From positions 1 to 19,649 of the forward strand of contig JAADEP010000086.1 in the NCBI GenBank assembly GCA_013153335.1: a DNA stretch of 19,649 nt, written 5' to 3'. The notes beneath the pieces are model-generated. The model was not told where the DNA came from. It did not search any database and saw nothing but the letters and a program-made list of their open reading frames with translations. Numbering within the stretch: the stretch's first letter is position 1; every line of letters begins with the position of its first letter. Position numbers and translations under genes: made by a program. The stretch is from Chloroflexota bacterium (lineage in GTDB: Bacteria; Chloroflexota; Anaerolineae; Anaerolineales; DRMV01). Below, one piece after another: positions 7,252 through 14,140 of the stretch.

Positions 7252-8688
7252 TTAGTAGGCTTTGGCGAAAATCGCTTTGACCTTTGCGGGCGCACCGCAA
7301 TAGATGCAACGCCCTTCGCCCCCGGGCTGGTCCAGCGGAATGACCCGGTTGGTCGCTTTGGTTTCTTCTTTGATCCGTGCTTCGCACTCGGGGCTTCCGC
7401 ACCACCAGACATAAGCCCATCCACGGCCAATAACCTCACGGAACTCGTCGTAGGTCTCGGGCTCGTAGATGTGGGCGTCCCGGAATTCGGTCGCTTTGCG
7501 CAGCATGTTCGCGTGGATCTCGTCCAGCAAAGGACCGACCACTTGCGGAAGTGCCTCAAGGGCCACGGTTTGTTTGCCGGGCTTGCCCGGGATGTCGCGG
7601 CGGGCCAGGGTGACGGCCCCCTGGGCCACATCCCGCGGCCCGATTTCGACGCGCACCGGCACCCCGCGGAGCTCCCAATCGTTGAATTTGAAGCCTGGGG
7701 TGACGTGGTCCCGGTCGTCGAGGTGCACGCGGTAGGTCGGTTGCAGCAGAGCCTGAACCTTTTGGGCTGCTTCCATCACTTGGCTGCGCTGTTCGTCGTT
7801 CCGCCAGATGGGCACAATGACCAGTTGAATCGGCGCGAGCCGCGGAGGGAGCACCAAGCCCTGGTCGTCGCCGTGCACCATGATGATCGCGCCGATGAAG
7901 CGGGTCGAGAGGCCCCAGGACGTGGTCCATACGTGCTTGAGCTGGTTGTCCCGGTCCAGGAAGGTGATGTCAAAGGCCTTGGCGAAGTTCTGGCCTAAAA
8001 AGTGCGACGTGCCGGCCTGGAGGGCTTTGGTATCGCCCATCATGGCCTCAATGGTGTAAGTGGTCACCGCACCCGCGAACTTTTCGCTTTCGGATTTGCG
8101 CCCCGGGATGACCGGGATCGCGGCCTCGTTGACCGCGAAGTCTTCGTAAATCCGGAGCATGCGCATGGTTTCTTCTTCTGCTTCTTCGCGCGTGGCGTGC
8201 GCGGTGTGCCCTTCCTGCCAATAGAACTCCAGCGTGCGCAAGAAGAGCTTGGTCCGCAGTTCCCAACGGACCACGTTGCCCCATTGGTTGAGCAGTTGGG
8301 GCAGGTCGCGGTATGAGCGAATCCATTTGGACCACATGTATCCAATGATGGTTTCGGACGTGGGGCGGATGGCCAGGGGCTCTTCCAGTTTTTTCCCGCC
8401 GCCGTGGGTCACGATGGCCAATTCGGGCGAAAAGCCTTCCACGTGCTCTTTTTCCCGCTCGAAGAAAGAGAGGGGGATGAGTAGTGGGAAGGCCGCGTTC
8501 TGGTGCCCGGTGGCTTTGAAGCGGCGGTCCAGGGCTTGTTGGATGTTCTCCCACAAGGCCCATCCATAAGGCCGCACGACCATGCACCCTCGGACCGGGG
8601 CATAATCGGCCAGTTCGGCCCGGAGCACCACCTGGTTGTACCATTCGGAAAAGTTCTCGGTGCGCGAAGGCAGTTTGGGATAAGCCAT
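7252..8688 (-). CDS. proS: Prolyl-tRNA synthetase, type 3 (archaeal/eukaryote-like)
   Basis: This protein of 478 residues charges tRNA-Pro with proline. It lacks the YbaK-like editing insertion of the long bacterial form and matches the ProS type 3 form: VVRPYGWALWENIQ (motif 1 region), RPTSE, VRWELRTKLFLRTLEFYWQEGHTAHA (motif 2), and HGDDQGLVLPPRLAPIQ (motif 3). The C-terminal zinc domain has C430, C435, C461 and C464, and the chain ends with the characteristic C-terminal Tyr478. ATG at 8688 follows GAGGTG at good spacing. A promoter (8767-8794) and two leader hairpins precede it; a terminator follows. Without the editing insertion it would need a trans-editing factor to clear Ala-tRNA-Pro (family knowledge; none seen here). 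Confidence 0.96.
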   Translation of the reverse strand: MAYPKLPSRTENFSEWYNQVVLRAELADYAPVRGCMVVRPYGWALWENIQQALDRRFKATGHQNAAFPLLIPLSFFEREKEHVEGFSPELAIVTHGGGKKLEEPLAIRPTSETIIGYMWSKWIRSYRDLPQLLNQWGNVVRWELRTKLFLRTLEFYWQEGHTAHATREEAEEETMRMLRIYEDFAVNEAAIPVIPGRKSESEKFAGAVTTYTIEAMMGDTKALQAGTSHFLGQNFAKAFDITFLDRDNQLKHVWTTSWGLSTRFIGAIIMVHGDDQGLVLPPRLAPIQLVIVPIWRNDEQRSQVMEAAQKVQALLQPTYRVHLDDRDHVTPGFKFNDWELRGVPVRVEIGPRDVAQGAVTLARRDIPGKPGKQTVALEALPQVVGPLLDEIHANMLRKATEFRDAHIYEPETYDEFREVIGRGWAYVWWCGSPECEARIKEETKATNRVIPLDQPGGEGRCIYCGAPAKVKAIFAKAY

Positions 8689-8708
8689 GGCTTCACCTCG
8701 CCCGGGTT

Positions 8709-8757
8709 GAGGTCATGTCACAAAACCTCTTCCCTTGCCGGCTTTGGGCGCAAGGGA
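8709..8757 (-). other. proS 5' leader with two hairpins
   Basis: Between the proS promoter and start lie a perfect 8-bp stem TCCCTTGC/GCAAGGGA (8731-8738 with 8750-8757, 11-nt loop) and then a 5-bp stem GAGGT/ACCTC (8709-8713 with 8725-8729). No T-tract follows either, and there is no T-box consensus. A regulatory or stabilising role is possible. Confidence 0.5.
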
Positions 8758-8766
8758 GACAGGTTA

Positions 8767-8794
8767 ATCATACCATGCCGGGGCTTTTCGCCAA
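8767..8794 (-). promoter_or_regulatory. Promoter of proS
   Basis: Minus strand: -35 TTGGCG (8789-8794), 16-bp spacer, -10 TATGAT (8767-8772) with a TG extension (8774-8775). It lies about 80 bp before the proS ATG. Confidence 0.6.
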
Positions 8795-9066
8795 GTCTTT
8801 GCGTCTCGTGGGGCGCGGGCAGATCTTGTAGAAGCCCATGCCCCGCCCCGCGGGCGGCCGAATCCGCGCGCATGATTCGCGGGCGGCTGAACCCGCTCGC
8901 TATAAATTCACACTGCACGCCCGCGCGTTGGGCTGAGTAATTCGCGCGCAATGTTACCCTCGCCGCGGGCTTCTGGCCTGCGGCGGCGCCCAAGGGTGGA
9001 AGATGAGGAGCGAGGGGCGGCGCTCAAGGCGCGCTGTGCGCATACCACGGGCGAAACAAGAAACGG
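8795..9066. other. Divergent intergenic region between proS and the DivIC-like gene
   Basis: About 270 bp without a supportable gene. It contains an imperfect 19-bp direct repeat (8849-8867 and 8878-8896, described separately) and several short GC-rich palindromes. No tRNA, ncRNA family or ORF with a ribosome binding site is recognisable. Confidence 0.5.
8849..8896 (+). repeat. Two imperfect 19-bp direct repeats, 29-bp period
   Basis: CGCGGGCGGCCGAATCCGC (8849-8867) and CGCGGGCGGCTGAACCCGC (8878-8896) differ at two positions. They lie between the divergent proS and DivIC-like promoters. Only two copies, so not a CRISPR; a tandem protein-binding site or decayed duplication is possible. Confidence 0.6.
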
Positions 9067-9072
9067 TATAAT
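9067..9072 (+). promoter_or_regulatory. -10 element for the DivIC-like gene
   Basis: A consensus TATAAT lies 24 nt before the GTG start; no convincing -35 at 16-18 bp upstream. An AGGAGG ribosome binding site follows at about 9082-9088. Confidence 0.5.
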
Positions 9073-9095
9073 GAGCTCATGAGGAGGAACGGGTT

Positions 9096-9512
9096 GTGGA
9101 AACTCGGGAACGTGCTGGCTTGAGCGGCTGGCCTTTGTTTTGGCTTGTCGCGACCTTGGGTGTACTGGCTTCGTTGGCTCGTTATGCGGTTCGAACGCAG
9201 CAGCTCGATTTGCTTCGGGACGAGGTCGCGACGCGCTACGCGCAAATGGAAGCGACGCATCAATACCTTGCGGCTCAGCTCTCGGCTACTCCGGATGTGC
9301 GGGCTCGGGAGGCTACATTGCAGGCTGAATGGAACTTGGTCGGGCCCGATGAGCGCGCGGTGCAAGTGATCCCCGAAACTCCGGCCACCCCTCAAAATTC
9401 GCCTCGCAGGCCGACCCCGGTTCCCACCGCGACTCAGGCTCCCCCTTGGTATTGGTGGTGGTTGCTCTTCTTCGGCCCGCTCACGACCCCAGGGCCGCCC
9501 CCTTCGCCTTGA
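9096..9512 (+). CDS. DivIC/FtsB-like septum formation initiator protein
   Basis: This 138-residue protein starts with GTG behind AGGAGG (8-nt spacing). It has one transmembrane helix (about 11-31), a short coiled coil (about 34-66) and the DivIC-type motif AEWNLVGPDE (77-86) that follows the coiled coil in this family. The remainder is Pro/Thr-rich (about 93-117) and ends with WYWWWLLFFGP (118-128) and a Pro-rich tail. DivIC/FtsB bridges early and late divisome proteins at the septum. A Pro-rich linker with a Trp-rich LFFGP end is, as far as I recall, a feature of Chloroflexota homologues. The last 79 bp overlap the 3' end of pyrH on the other strand. Confidence 0.78.
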   Translation: METRERAGLSGWPLFWLVATLGVLASLARYAVRTQQLDLLRDEVATRYAQMEATHQYLAAQLSATPDVRAREATLQAEWNLVGPDERAVQVIPETPATPQNSPRRPTPVPTATQAPPWYWWWLLFFGPLTTPGPPPSP

Positions 9513-10372
9513 TCTTCCCGCGGTGCCTGGGCCTCCGGTGCCTTTGCGCCTGCTTCGTCCCCGGTTTGGGCCGTGGGGCTGGCCTCGGGTTGGGTGGGTT
9601 TCTCCGCGTCTTGCAAGGTGGGCAGGACCCACGTGCCCACGTCTTCGCCCAGGAGCGCGCGGCGCAACGCGTCTTCATCCCACAAGTTGATGACCAGAAT
9701 GGGCAGGTTATGCTCCATACATAATGAAAGCGCGGTGGAATCCATGACCTGCAGCCGCCGGTTGAGCACGTCCATATAGGTAAGCTTGGAAAAGCGCTTG
9801 GCGTTCGGGTTCTTGAGCGGGTCGTCGTCGTAAACGCCGTCGACTTTTGTGCCCTTAATCAAGATTTCTGCCCCGATTTCCATGGCTCGCAGCGCGGCCG
9901 CGGTGTCGGTCGTGAAGAAGGGGTTGCCCGTTCCACCGCCGAAGATCACCACCCGGCCTTTCTCGAGATGGCGAATGGCGCGGCGCCGGATGTACGGCTC
10001 AGCCACGGCCCGCATTTCGATCGCGCTCATGACGCGGGTGGGAACGCCGAGTTGCTCGATCGCATCCATCAGGGCCAGGGCGTTCATCACCGTGGCCAGC
10101 ATCCCCATATAATCTGCGGTGGCCTGGTCCATGCCGTACTTGACGCCAATGTTGCCGCGCCAGAGGTTCCCCGCGCCGATGACAATGCCGATTTGCACGC
10201 CCATCGCATGGACGTCGCGGATGCGCCGCGCGATGGCTTTGACCTGAAGCGGGTCAATGCCACGGGAGCCATCGGGCGGCGCGAGGATTTCACCGCTGAA
10301 TTTCAGCAAGATTCGTTTGAACCGCAAACCCGGGGAGCGCATGAGGGAGGCACTCGAGGGCGCCAAATCCAT
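9434..10372 (-). CDS. pyrH: UMP kinase
   Basis: This 312-residue protein is an amino-acid-kinase-fold enzyme that makes UDP from UMP with ATP. Seen in order: ILLKFSGE (21-28, phosphate-binding Lys), VIGAGNLWRG (the usual G-G-G-N is G-A-G-N here), MDQATADYMGMLATVMNALAL (UMP site), FGGGTGNPFFTTDTAAALRA, KGTKVDGVYDDDP and the MDSTALSLCMEHNLPI block. The family usually ends soon after the GEDVGTWV-like segment; here about 60 Ala/Pro/Glu/Gly-rich residues follow, part of them encoded antisense to the DivIC-like gene. AGGAGG lies seven bases before the ATG. It is downstream of tsf, the standard order, but frr does not follow it. Confidence 0.95.
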   Translation of the reverse strand: MDLAPSSASLMRSPGLRFKRILLKFSGEILAPPDGSRGIDPLQVKAIARRIRDVHAMGVQIGIVIGAGNLWRGNIGVKYGMDQATADYMGMLATVMNALALMDAIEQLGVPTRVMSAIEMRAVAEPYIRRRAIRHLEKGRVVIFGGGTGNPFFTTDTAAALRAMEIGAEILIKGTKVDGVYDDDPLKNPNAKRFSKLTYMDVLNRRLQVMDSTALSLCMEHNLPILVINLWDEDALRRALLGEDVGTWVLPTLQDAEKPTQPEASPTAQTGDEAGAKAPEAQAPREDQGEGGGPGVVSGPKKSNHHQYQGGA

Positions 10373-10409
10373 GGCTTTTCCTCCTAAAACCGTTGAGGAT
10401 GGCGGTATA

Positions 10410-10445
10410 GAAAGCGGACGGCCAACCCGAGGGGCTGGCCGTCCG
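10410..10445 (-). terminator. GC-rich hairpin between tsf and pyrH (weak or partial terminator)
   Basis: Minus strand: CGGACGGCCA, 11-nt loop, TGGCCGTCCG (10-bp stem, 10415-10445), followed by CTTTCTAT. The T-tract is interrupted, so full termination is doubtful; processing site or attenuation between tsf and pyrH is an alternative. Confidence 0.55.
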
Positions 10446-10451
10446 TGTTGG

Positions 10452-11066
10452 TTAGGCTTCTTGGTCCTGACTTTGGGCCGTCTCGCCTAGCTCCCAGCGC
10501 ACAAAGCGCCGCACAACGATGTTCTCGCCGATTTTGGCGATGGCCTCTTGGATGAGTTGGCCCACGGTCTTGCTCTCATCCCGAATGTAGGGCTGGCGCA
10601 GAAGCACGACCTCGTTCTTGAACTTTTCCAGCATGCCGTCGACGATGCGTTCTACGACGTGTTCGGGCTTGCCTTTGGCTCGTTCGCGCGCAATGGCCCG
10701 CTCGCGCTCAAGCACCTCTTCGGGGATATCTTCGTCGCGTACGTACTTCGGCGCCATGGCCGCGATTTGCAGCGCGATCTCGTGGGCCAGCTCCCGAAAC
10801 TCGGGCGTGCGCGCGACAAAGTCGGTCTCACAGTTCACCTCAACCATGACGCCGATCCGACCGCCGCCGTGGACGTAGGTCTCGATCACGCCTTCCCGCG
10901 CTTCGCGGCCGGCCTTTTTCGCGGCTTTGGCCAGGCCTTTCTTGCGCAGAATTTCGACGGCTTTGTCGAAGTCGCCGCCCGCTTCTTCGAGCGCCTTACG
11001 GCAGTCTAAGATCCCTGCGCCGGTCGCGGCGCGTAACTTTTTGATCAGCTCAACCGGAACGCCCAT
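10452..11066 (-). CDS. tsf: Translation elongation factor Ts
   Basis: This 204-residue protein is the guanine-nucleotide exchange factor for EF-Tu. The N-terminal UBA-like domain reads VELIKKLRAATGAGILDCRKALEEAGGDFDKAVEILRKKG, and the core has the hallmark NCETDFVART (TDFV contacts EF-Tu). The C-terminal coiled segment ends with GENIVVRRFVRWELGE. The short form (about 200 residues) as in Thermus is seen rather than the ~280-residue E. coli form. Start at 11066 is chosen because AGGAG lies seven bases upstream; an ATG two codons earlier (11072) is too close to it. Upstream rpsB is 71 bp away with a hairpin between. Confidence 0.96.
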   Translation of the reverse strand: MGVPVELIKKLRAATGAGILDCRKALEEAGGDFDKAVEILRKKGLAKAAKKAGREAREGVIETYVHGGGRIGVMVEVNCETDFVARTPEFRELAHEIALQIAAMAPKYVRDEDIPEEVLERERAIARERAKGKPEHVVERIVDGMLEKFKNEVVLLRQPYIRDESKTVGQLIQEAIAKIGENIVVRRFVRWELGETAQSQDQEA

Positions 11067-11102
11067 CTTCATTCTCCTAAGTCAAAAAGGTGTGGCACAG
11101 GA

Positions 11103-11127
11103 AGCCCGGGCGTTTCAGGCCCGGGCT
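11103..11127 (-). other. Intercistronic hairpin rpsB-tsf
   Basis: AGCCCGGGC, 7-nt loop CTGAAAC, GCCCGGGCT: a perfect 9-bp stem on the minus strand. The following TCCTGTG is no T-tract, so this is more likely an mRNA-stabilising or processing hairpin than a terminator. Confidence 0.5.
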
Positions 11128-11137
11128 CGGATTCGCT

Positions 11138-12064
11138 TTAGGATGCCTCGCTGGCTTCGGCCACATCGGGGGCCGCTTCGCCGGCTTCGGCCTCGGCCAT
11201 GGGGGCTTCGGCTTCGGCCGGGGCTGCGGTTTGCCCTTCGGCCTGGGCTTGTTGGGCCCGAATCTTGGCCAGGGTCGATTCCCCGAGCAGGGCTTCGTCC
11301 TCAATCTCCGCCTCTTCCGCCACCGGCTCTGGAGCTTCTTCGGCCACGGCCTGGGCCTTTTCGGCCATCTCCTTTTCCCAGAGGCGCTTGCCTTCGATCA
11401 CCGCGTCGGCCATGAGCCCAACGATGAGCTTGATCGCGCGAATCGCATCGTCGTTCGAGGGGATGACGTAATCCACATTGGTAGGGTCGCAGTTGGTGTC
11501 GACCATGGCCACCACGGGGATGTTGAGGCGATTGGCCTCCTTGATGGCCGTTTCTTCGCGGCAGACGTCAACCACGAAGACAATGTCGGGCAGGCGGGTC
11601 ATGGTGCGGATGCCGCTGAGCCGGGCCTTGAGGCGTTCGATTTTGCGCAAAATCATCAAGGCCTCTTTCTTGGTGAGGCGCTCCAGCTCTCCGCTATCCC
11701 GCATGCGTTCCAGCTCTTCCAGGTACCGGATCCGTTGGCTGATGGTACGCCAATTGGTCAGCATGCCGCCGAGCCATTTGTAATTCACGTAAGGCATGCC
11801 GGCCCGGGTCGCTTCTTGGGCAATAATGTCCTGGGCTTGGCGTTTGGTCCCTACGAAGAGAACCGTGCCGCCCTTCGCGACCGTGTCCCGGATCAGGTTA
11901 TACGCTTCGCGCAGCGCCTTTTGGGTGAGCTGGAGATTGATGATGTGAATGCCGTTGCGGGCGGTAAAAATATACGGCGCCATCTTCGGATGGCGTCGGT
12001 TCACGCGATGGCCGAAGTGGACACCGCTTTCCAACAGCGTTTTGAGCGAAACAATGGGGGGCAT
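11138..12064 (-). CDS. rpsB: 30S ribosomal protein S2
   Basis: This 308-residue protein shows S2 hallmarks: LLESGVHFGHR, NRRHPKMAPYIFTARNGIHIINLQ, TVLFVGTKRQAQDII, MPYVNYKWLGGMLTNWRTI and TNCDPTNVDYVIPSNDDAIRAIKL. It binds the 30S head-platform junction and recruits S1 in some bacteria. The last roughly 65-70 residues form an acidic Ala/Glu-rich extension absent from the 241-residue E. coli S2. The start at 12064 has AGGAGG five bases upstream; ATG at 12118 is in frame but unlikely. First gene of rpsB-tsf-pyrH with a strong promoter (12181-12208) and a folded leader. Confidence 0.97.
   Translation of the reverse strand: MPPIVSLKTLLESGVHFGHRVNRRHPKMAPYIFTARNGIHIINLQLTQKALREAYNLIRDTVAKGGTVLFVGTKRQAQDIIAQEATRAGMPYVNYKWLGGMLTNWRTISQRIRYLEELERMRDSGELERLTKKEALMILRKIERLKARLSGIRTMTRLPDIVFVVDVCREETAIKEANRLNIPVVAMVDTNCDPTNVDYVIPSNDDAIRAIKLIVGLMADAVIEGKRLWEKEMAEKAQAVAEEAPEPVAEEAEIEDEALLGESTLAKIRAQQAQAEGQTAAPAEAEAPMAEAEAGEAAPDVAEASEAS
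11141..11240 (-). repeat. Low-complexity GCTTCGGCC-rich tract encoding the S2 tail
   Basis: The plus strand shows repeated ggcttcggcc/gcctcggcc units, translating on the minus strand into Ala-Glu repeats at the C-terminus of S2. Typical of slippage-prone tails. Confidence 0.55.
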
Positions 12065-12087
12065 ACCGTCCTCCTGCGTTAAGCCTC

Positions 12088-12173
12088 CGCTTCCGTCAAC
12101 CCAGGGGCGGACCGGCAACCGGCACGCGCGCCCCCGGTCGGGAAGCGTGTGAGATCCTTGCTGCCCAAGCAGC
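12088..12173 (-). promoter_or_regulatory. Structured 5' leader of rpsB
   Basis: The transcript from the promoter would contain a hairpin GCTGC-ttgg-GCAGC (12160-12173), then a 7-bp outer stem CGCTTCC/GGAAGCG (12141-12147 with 12088-12094) that encloses two mutually exclusive stems: GACCGG/CCGGTC (12134-12139 with 12110-12115) and GGGGCG/CGCCCC (12129-12134 with 12104-12109). The outer stem ends about 13 nt before AGGAGG. The arrangement suits autogenous control by S2 but matches no motif I can name. Confidence 0.5.
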
Positions 12174-12180
12174 GGGGCCT

Positions 12181-12208
12181 ATTGTATCACGAAGTCATCC
12201 GTTGGCAA
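12181..12208 (-). promoter_or_regulatory. Promoter of rpsB-tsf-pyrH
   Basis: Minus strand: -35 TTGCCA (12203-12208), 16-bp spacer, -10 TACAAT (12181-12186), each hexamer 5 of 6 to consensus. The start point would be near 12174, giving a leader of about 110 nt. Confidence 0.75.
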
Positions 12209-12400
12209 GGGTTGGCGAAGTTCAAGTTCGGCGCATCAGCCACAGGGAGCAATCGCTGTTTCCATCGGTCGACGTTTTGGCTCTTTTCAGAGCTTATTGA
12301 AAGGTCGCCCTTCGTGTCGTGGTAAGATGATACCCCCAATCGAGGAAGCTTGGCATTGTATACGAAAGCCCTTTGGGCAAGGAAAAATGGAGAGAATGCC
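12209..12400. other. Intergenic region between rpsB promoter and kinase gene
   Basis: It contains GCTC-ttttca-GAGC (a small hairpin near 12278-12291), an extended -10 (12320-12328) and the kinase ribosome binding site. I see no gene here. Confidence 0.5.
12320..12328 (+). promoter_or_regulatory. Candidate extended -10 promoter for the TGS/kinase gene
   Basis: TGGTAAGAT, an extended -10 similar to those upstream of other units in this window, 73 nt before the ATG. The nearest -35-like TTGAAA (20-bp spacer) is too far to be convincing. Confidence 0.4.
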
Positions 12401-14140
12401 ATGATGTTCGGGATCCGTGAAGTATCGCCCAGTCCCGAGGTGGACGTGCATTTGCCCGATGGCCGGGTGCTGCGCGGGCCTCGGGGCGCGTCGTTGGGCG
12501 CTTTTCTAAAACCCTTTGAGGCCTCGTTCCCGGCCCCGGTGATGGGCGCGGTGATGAATGGGGAATTACGCGAGCTGACAGCCTCGGTCACCCTCGAGGC
12601 GCAGGTCGAGCCGGTGACCTTGGCGGATGAGGACGGCGCGCGCATTTATCGGCGTTCGTTGGTGTTCCTGTTGGAGGTCGCGTTCGACCGTTTGTTCCCT
12701 GAAGCCAAATTGACGGTGGAGCATTCGGTGTTTGTCGGCGGCTACTTCTGTCGTGTCGAGAAGCGTCCGCCTTTGGACGCGACCGAGCTGGCTCGTCTCG
12801 AGGCCGAGATGCATCGCCTGGTCAACGCTGACTTGCCCATCCATCGCCAAGAGGTGCCATTGGCCGAGGCGCTGCGCTACTTTCGCACCCGCGGGGAACA
12901 GGACAAGGTCGCGTTGCTGCGTTATCGCACCAAACCTTATTTGACGCTCTATGAGCTTCAAGGCTACCGCGATTACCACTATGGCTATATGGTGCCGTCG
13001 ACGGGCTATCTGCGCTGGTTCGGCCTGATGCCCGCGAATGGGGGCTTTATCCTGCGCTTCCCCGAGCGCCGGGAGCCGACGCGCTTGCCGCCCCCGCGAG
13101 GGGCGACCAAGCTGCTCGAAATGTTTACCCAGTACGGCGATTGGCTTCGGCGTTTGGGCATTTTGTACGTCGGTGCGCTCAACGACGCGATCCAGGCCGA
13201 GCGGGTGCGCCAAATCATCCTCGTCGCGGAGGCGCTGCATCAACAGCAGCTCGCGAACATCGCGCGTATCATCGCGGACCATCGCCGGGATTTGCGCGTG
13301 GTGCTTATCGCCGGGCCCTCTTCGGCTGGCAAAACCACTTTCGCCCGCCGTTTAGCCGTGCAGCTGTTGACCCACGGCATTACCCCTTTTGCCCTTGAGG
13401 TCGATAATTATTTCGTCGACCGGGAGCTAACCCCGCGCGATGAGCACGGCCAATACGATTTCGAGCATATCGACGCGGTGCAACGGGAACGGCTGGTGCA
13501 CGACCTCAAACGCCTGATCGCGGGCGAGCGGGTGCGCTTGCCTCGGTATAACTTTGTTGCGGGCCGGAGCGAAGAAGGCCCCGAGGTCCAGCTCAAACCC
13601 GGCCAGATGATCATTTTAGAAGGTATTCACGGCCTCAACCCTGACTTGCTCCCGGGCTTTCCCCAAGAGCAAGCTTTTCGCATTTATGTCTCGGCCTTCA
13701 CCCAGCTGAACCTCGACCGCCACAACCGGGTTTCGACCACCGATACGCGGCTTTTGCGCCGGATCGTGCGCGACGCGCGCGAACGCGGCTATCCGGCTCG
13801 ACACACCATCGCGCACTGGGATATGGTGCGTCGGGGCGAGCGTCGGTGGATCTTCCCCTTTCAGGAACAGGCGGATGTTATGTTCAATTCCGCGCTGGTG
13901 TACGAACTTGCGGTTCTCAAGCCTTTTGCCGAGCCCTTGCTGTTGCAGGTTCCGCCTCACACTCGGGAGCGCATTGAGGCCAAGCGTTTACTTTCGTTGC
14001 TGGAGTGGTTCTTGCCCGTGGATGCGGAGGGCGTGCCGGACAATTCCATCTTGCGAGAGTTCATCGGCGGCTCCATCTTGCGGGACTTCACGGTTTGGGA
14101 CCCGCGCGGCGCTCACGTAGATAACGACCCTGAGACGTGA
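12401..14140 (+). CDS. Nucleoside (uridine) kinase with N-terminal TGS and ThrRS-like domains
   Basis: This 579-residue protein is a three-part fusion. Residues about 13-75 form a TGS domain (VDVHLPDGRVLRGPRGASL). Residues about 85-165 resemble the second additional domain of threonyl-tRNA synthetase (FLLEVAFDRLFPEAKL..., GGYFCRV, ELARLEAEMHRLV...P..R..V); the His pair of the editing site is not visible. Residues about 295-520 form a P-loop uridine-kinase/phosphoribulokinase-type domain: GPSSAGKTT (305-313), EVDNYFVDRE, YDFEHIDAV and LEGIHGLNP. The family is annotated as uridine or nucleoside kinase in several phyla; the actual substrate is uncertain. Start at 12401 has GGAGAG six bases upstream; 12404 is an alternative. 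It diverges from rpsB. Confidence 0.85.
   Translation: MMFGIREVSPSPEVDVHLPDGRVLRGPRGASLGAFLKPFEASFPAPVMGAVMNGELRELTASVTLEAQVEPVTLADEDGARIYRRSLVFLLEVAFDRLFPEAKLTVEHSVFVGGYFCRVEKRPPLDATELARLEAEMHRLVNADLPIHRQEVPLAEALRYFRTRGEQDKVALLRYRTKPYLTLYELQGYRDYHYGYMVPSTGYLRWFGLMPANGGFILRFPERREPTRLPPPRGATKLLEMFTQYGDWLRRLGILYVGALNDAIQAERVRQIILVAEALHQQQLANIARIIADHRRDLRVVLIAGPSSAGKTTFARRLAVQLLTHGITPFALEVDNYFVDRELTPRDEHGQYDFEHIDAVQRERLVHDLKRLIAGERVRLPRYNFVAGRSEEGPEVQLKPGQMIILEGIHGLNPDLLPGFPQEQAFRIYVSAFTQLNLDRHNRVSTTDTRLLRRIVRDARERGYPARHTIAHWDMVRRGERRWIFPFQEQADVMFNSALVYELAVLKPFAEPLLLQVPPHTRERIEAKRLLSLLEWFLPVDAEGVPDNSILREFIGGSILRDFTVWDPRGAHVDNDPET

Noticed and set aside
8689..8790. T-box riboswitch upstream of proS
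   Set aside because: The leader is only about 70 nt and lacks the T-box sequence and terminator/antiterminator pair.
8849..8896. CRISPR-like direct repeats
   Set aside because: Only two imperfect copies separated by 10 bp, no spacer array and no cas genes.
11090..12082. 330-codon plus-strand open frame over rpsB
   Set aside because: Antisense to the conserved S2 sequence; its Gly/Phe/Arg/Leu-rich composition reflects the complement of the Ala/Glu tail.
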